Assembly: GCA_017936205.1 (NCBI GenBank)
Contig: JAGBGB010000282.1
Span: 1 to 10,045 of the forward strand
Source of the DNA: Oscillospiraceae bacterium
Lineage (GTDB): Bacteria > Bacillota > Clostridia > Oscillospirales > Oscillospiraceae
Reading direction: 5' to 3'
DNA: 10,045 bases
Of this stretch, positions 7,450 to 10,045 are shown one piece after another. Below the pieces are notes generated by a model that was not told where the DNA came from, did no database searches, and saw nothing but the letters and a program-made list of their open reading frames with translations. Position numbers and translations under genes: made by a program. How positions within the stretch are numbered: position 1 is the stretch's first letter; each line of letters opens with the position of its first letter.

Positions 7450-10045
7450 CTTACTCCTGATAAAATCAGAGAGCTTACGAATAGAGGGATATGCAAACAC
7501 ATCAGCAATATTCAGCACACCGCCAAAAGCATCGTTCAGCTTTGCAAACATAATTGCCAAAGACAAGGATGTTCCTCCAACTTCAAAGAAATTATCAACC
7601 ACATCGATTTCTTCGACTCCAAGAGTCTGCGACCAGATCTGATGGATCCGCAGCTCTGTTTCATTGGACGGCTTATGATGCTTGGAATTCAAAGATTCAA
7701 CGGAATCCGGAACACGGAGCCGAGCCTTATCAATTTTCCCATTGGCAGTTAAAGGCATTTCTCTAAGATAGACCCATAGATCAGGAACCATATATAGAGG
7801 GAGCCGGTGGCGAAGCTCAGTGGCCATATCCTTAGGATCCAATTCCTTCTCTCCGGAATAGAACAACACAAGGCGATCCGTCCCACGGGAACGATCAACG
7901 ATGACTGCACACTCTGAAATTGAAAGCACTCCGGTACTTACAGCTTCGATCTCACCAAGCTCTACACGATTGCCTCTGACCTTGACCTGATGATCATTCC
8001 GTCCAAGATACAGGAGGTTCCCATCAGGGAGCCACATGCCCAGGTCGCCGGTCTTGTAGATCCGCTGTCCCGGACAGAAGGGATCGGGTGCAAAGCGTTC
8101 TGCTGTCCGCTCCTCATCATGGATATAGCCTCTTGCCAGTCCCCTGCCACCAAGCCATAGCTCGCCGGTTAGACCAATGGGCTGTAGCTGTCCGTCACGA
8201 TTCACCACATAGACCTTCACATTGTCTATGGGCTTGCCTATGGGAATATTCTCATACCCACGGTCAACAGGGAACACCGTAGAAAGTACCGTTGCCTCTG
8301 TGGGGCCATAGTTGTTGTAAATGGGATATTGCTCACTGTAGGTTTTCAGCTTATCGCCCCCGGTAATAACCTTCTCCAAGCAGCTGATCTTCTGCTTGGC
8401 AAACTGCTCAGCTACCGGTGTGGGGAAAAAGCCAACGTTGATCTGCTGTTCTTCCATGTACCGCCTGATCCCGGGAAGATCCATCCGCAGTTCTTCCGGA
8501 ATGATATGAATGGTTGCTCCGGCTGCAAGCTGGGGATACATTTCATGTACTGAGGCATCGAAGCCAAAGCCTGCATACTTGGTGCTGCGATCTGTATGAC
8601 GGATCTTATAGTAGGCATTATGCCACTGGATCAGATTGCTTAGGGAGCTATGCTCTATCATTACACCCTTAGGCTGTCCCGTGGAGCCGGAGGTGAATAT
8701 TACATAAGCAAGCTCCTTCTCCCCGATCTCGGGCAATTCTGCATGCTCTGTACTTGTAAGCTCCTTTATGGATAAGACTGTCAATTCTGCAGGCAGCTCC
8801 ACCTCTGTATCATCTATCAGTAGGAGCTTACAACGGCTCTGCCGAATCATATGCTCTATCCTTCCGACGGGATACTGGGGGTCTATGGGCATATATGCAC
8901 AGCCTGCCTTCATTGCTCCTATGGCCCCAAGGAAGGTCTCGAAGCCGGGACGAGCCAAAACTGCAACTACAGCTTCCTTCTCTACACCTCTGTGTAAGAG
9001 CGCTGATGCAATGGAGTCTGTTTTCGAATCCAGCTCCTCATAGCTCATAGACTGATCCTTGTATACAAGGGCCTTATGACTCGGGAGCATTCTTGCTGTC
9101 TGACGGAGCATATCCGGGAAGCTCAGTGCCGTATTATAAGGCTTCACACTATGGAAGTCCTCAAGGATCTGCTTCTTCTGCGCCTCAGTTAGAAGCTCTG
9201 TTTGTCCAAGACTTCTATTCTGATCCCGAAGGAAGGAAAGAATCAGGTTGCCGAATAAGCTCTGGAAGCCTTGCACACTCTCCTTCTTCAGTAAGGCTGG
9301 CCGGTAATTACAGATCAGGCTGTAGCTGTCCTTCTGCAGGATCAGATCAAAGACAAGGTCAAATTTACCGGCTCCTACATGGATGGGATACTCCGTGGCT
9401 GTAAAGCCTTCTCCCTTTAGAGTCTCCATTTCCCGGGCATCGAAGTAATTAAAGAACACATCAAACAAGGGAGCTCTTCCCTGTCCTCTCTGCGCCTTCA
9501 GATTCTCTACAAGGGTATTGAAGGGATACTCCTGATGCTCCATTGCACCGAGGAGCTGTTCTTTCACTTCCTGCAAATACTGTGCGAAGCTCTTCTTACC
9601 CTCAGGCTTGCTACGCAATGCAATGGTATTGACAAGCATACCCACGATCCCTTCCGTATCTGCATGCGTACGGCAGGATACAGGCATTCCCAGGCAAACA
9701 TCCTCGGCATCATACAATCTGCCAAGGAAGGCTGAGATCGCAGCTGTAAAGAAAGCATAGGGAGTCACTTCCGCTTTCTTGCAGAAGGCTTCTACTTCTT
9801 CTCTCTTTAGTTCAGGCAAGGGTAGCTCTGTCAGAGCACCCTCGTGACTCAGATCCTCCCGACGCTTTCCGTCCAGAGGGAGGTCTGCATCGGGTTGTTC
9901 TTCTGCGAATTGTCCCAACCAGTAGGTCTCTTGTGCAGACAGCTCTCTGTTTGCCAGCCATGCAGCATAGTCTCTGTACTGCAAGGGAGTATCCGTGAAT
10001 GCTTCGCCACAATAGAGCTTCTCAAAATCTCTGAGGAGAATGTCC
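6910..10045 (-). CDS. Non-ribosomal peptide synthetase, C(partial)-A-PCP plus terminal C-lobe-like segment, 5'-truncated by window edge
   Basis: The frame is open to the right edge. Residues here are numbered from the first complete codon at 10044, giving 1044 visible residues. The text begins inside a C domain, just past where HHxxxDG would lie (ILLRDFEKLY, then PLQYRDYAAW), and the C-lobe runs to about 285. The A domain is about 300-785: MKAGCAYMPID (A2), YVIFTSGSTGQPKG (A3), FGFDASVHEMY (A4), NNYGPTEATV (A5), GELWLGG (A6), YKTGDLG (A7), GRNDHQVKVRGNRVELGE (A8), PLTANGKIDK (A10). The PCP is about 792-865 with Ser826 in GGTSL. Residues 866-1044 form a degenerate C-lobe-like tail. Role: activates an amino acid as aminoacyl-AMP, tethers it to the PCP and joins it to an upstream donor. 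Pocket residues read DAHFIGNVLK, nearest in my memory to leucine-type codes. The TTG at 9984 is not the start, because conserved C-domain sequence continues upstream. Confidence 0.96.
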   Translation of the reverse strand, partial: DILLRDFEKLYCGEAFTDTPLQYRDYAAWLANRELSAQETYWLGQFAEEQPDADLPLDGKRREDLSHEGALTELPLPELKREEVEAFCKKAEVTPYAFFTAAISAFLGRLYDAEDVCLGMPVSCRTHADTEGIVGMLVNTIALRSKPEGKKSFAQYLQEVKEQLLGAMEHQEYPFNTLVENLKAQRGQGRAPLFDVFFNYFDAREMETLKGEGFTATEYPIHVGAGKFDLVFDLILQKDSYSLICNYRPALLKKESVQGFQSLFGNLILSFLRDQNRSLGQTELLTEAQKKQILEDFHSVKPYNTALSFPDMLRQTARMLPSHKALVYKDQSMSYEELDSKTDSIASALLHRGVEKEAVVAVLARPGFETFLGAIGAMKAGCAYMPIDPQYPVGRIEHMIRQSRCKLLLIDDTEVELPAELTVLSIKELTSTEHAELPEIGEKELAYVIFTSGSTGQPKGVMIEHSSLSNLIQWHNAYYKIRHTDRSTKYAGFGFDASVHEMYPQLAAGATIHIIPEELRMDLPGIRRYMEEQQINVGFFPTPVAEQFAKQKISCLEKVITGGDKLKTYSEQYPIYNNYGPTEATVLSTVFPVDRGYENIPIGKPIDNVKVYVVNRDGQLQPIGLTGELWLGGRGLARGYIHDEERTAERFAPDPFCPGQRIYKTGDLGMWLPDGNLLYLGRNDHQVKVRGNRVELGEIEAVSTGVLSISECAVIVDRSRGTDRLVLFYSGEKELDPKDMATELRHRLPLYMVPDLWVYLREMPLTANGKIDKARLRVPDSVESLNSKHHKPSNETELRIHQIWSQTLGVEEIDVVDNFFEVGGTSLSLAIMFAKLNDAFGGVLNIADVFAYPSIRKLSDFIRSKQTPVERIELQGLQLKPECYGKGTAEVGYHLDFRLRNDPVVLLQSAFTFILGKLSQESQIKFYYFEENCCFSTVFCDMIKREFLREIADGLQREDKLWDLFHSVRKPTMKHTVCALHVGSRDLSHVEEQKIMRLFDLLVFARITDSGIDLRVRNLSRTLSDGACRSILKLLAGILEKFKA

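Noticed and set aside
9982..9984. TTG as the start of the NRPS gene
   Set aside because: The frame stays open to the window edge and the 20 upstream codons encode typical C-domain sequence, so the gene is truncated rather than starting here.

Overview
The window is an interior piece of a hybrid non-ribosomal peptide synthetase / polyketide synthase (NRPS/PKS) gene cluster. All recognisable genes lie on the minus strand, so transcription runs from the right edge to the left. Base composition is mixed (about the mid-40s % GC by eye). Start sites include TTG and GTG beside ATG, the one clear Shine-Dalgarno/start pair is GGGAGGG before a TTG, and the KS/AT style resembles that of Gram-positive assembly lines. 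Together these suggest a Bacillota (clostridial-type) bacterium. That assignment is inference; no taxonomic marker gene is present.

Layout in transcription order: (1) 10045-6910, an NRPS whose 5' end lies outside the window. It shows the second half of a condensation (C) domain, a complete adenylation (A) domain, a peptidyl carrier protein (PCP), and a terminal segment of about 180 residues that looks like an orphan C-lobe of a C domain. (2) 6909-6782, the only sizeable gap, with a GC-rich hairpin and a strong Shine-Dalgarno site oddly far from the next start. (3) 6781-5558, a free-standing malonyl-CoA acyltransferase with intact Ser/His/Arg residues and a long C-terminal extension. (4) 5529-940, a one-module PKS with order KS-DH-KR-ACP and no built-in AT. 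(5) 926-1, the beginning of a further PKS with a complete N-terminal linker and KS nucleophile, cut off by the left edge. It starts at TTG.

Working model: the NRPS activates one amino acid (binding-pocket residues closest to leucine-type codes) and condenses it with an upstream donor. The first KS takes the peptidyl chain and adds a malonyl-derived C2 unit loaded in trans by the separate AT. The KR, and possibly the DH, modify the beta-carbon, and the chain passes to the next KS. This is the logic of a trans-AT NRPS/PKS line built from single-module proteins. The more unusual points are the vestigial C-lobe ending the NRPS and its AT-rich stretch, the same short helical motif on both sides of the PKS/PKS gene boundary, altered DH signature residues, and the initiation region of the AT gene. 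No tRNA, rRNA, CRISPR, transposon, promoter or convincing terminator was seen.
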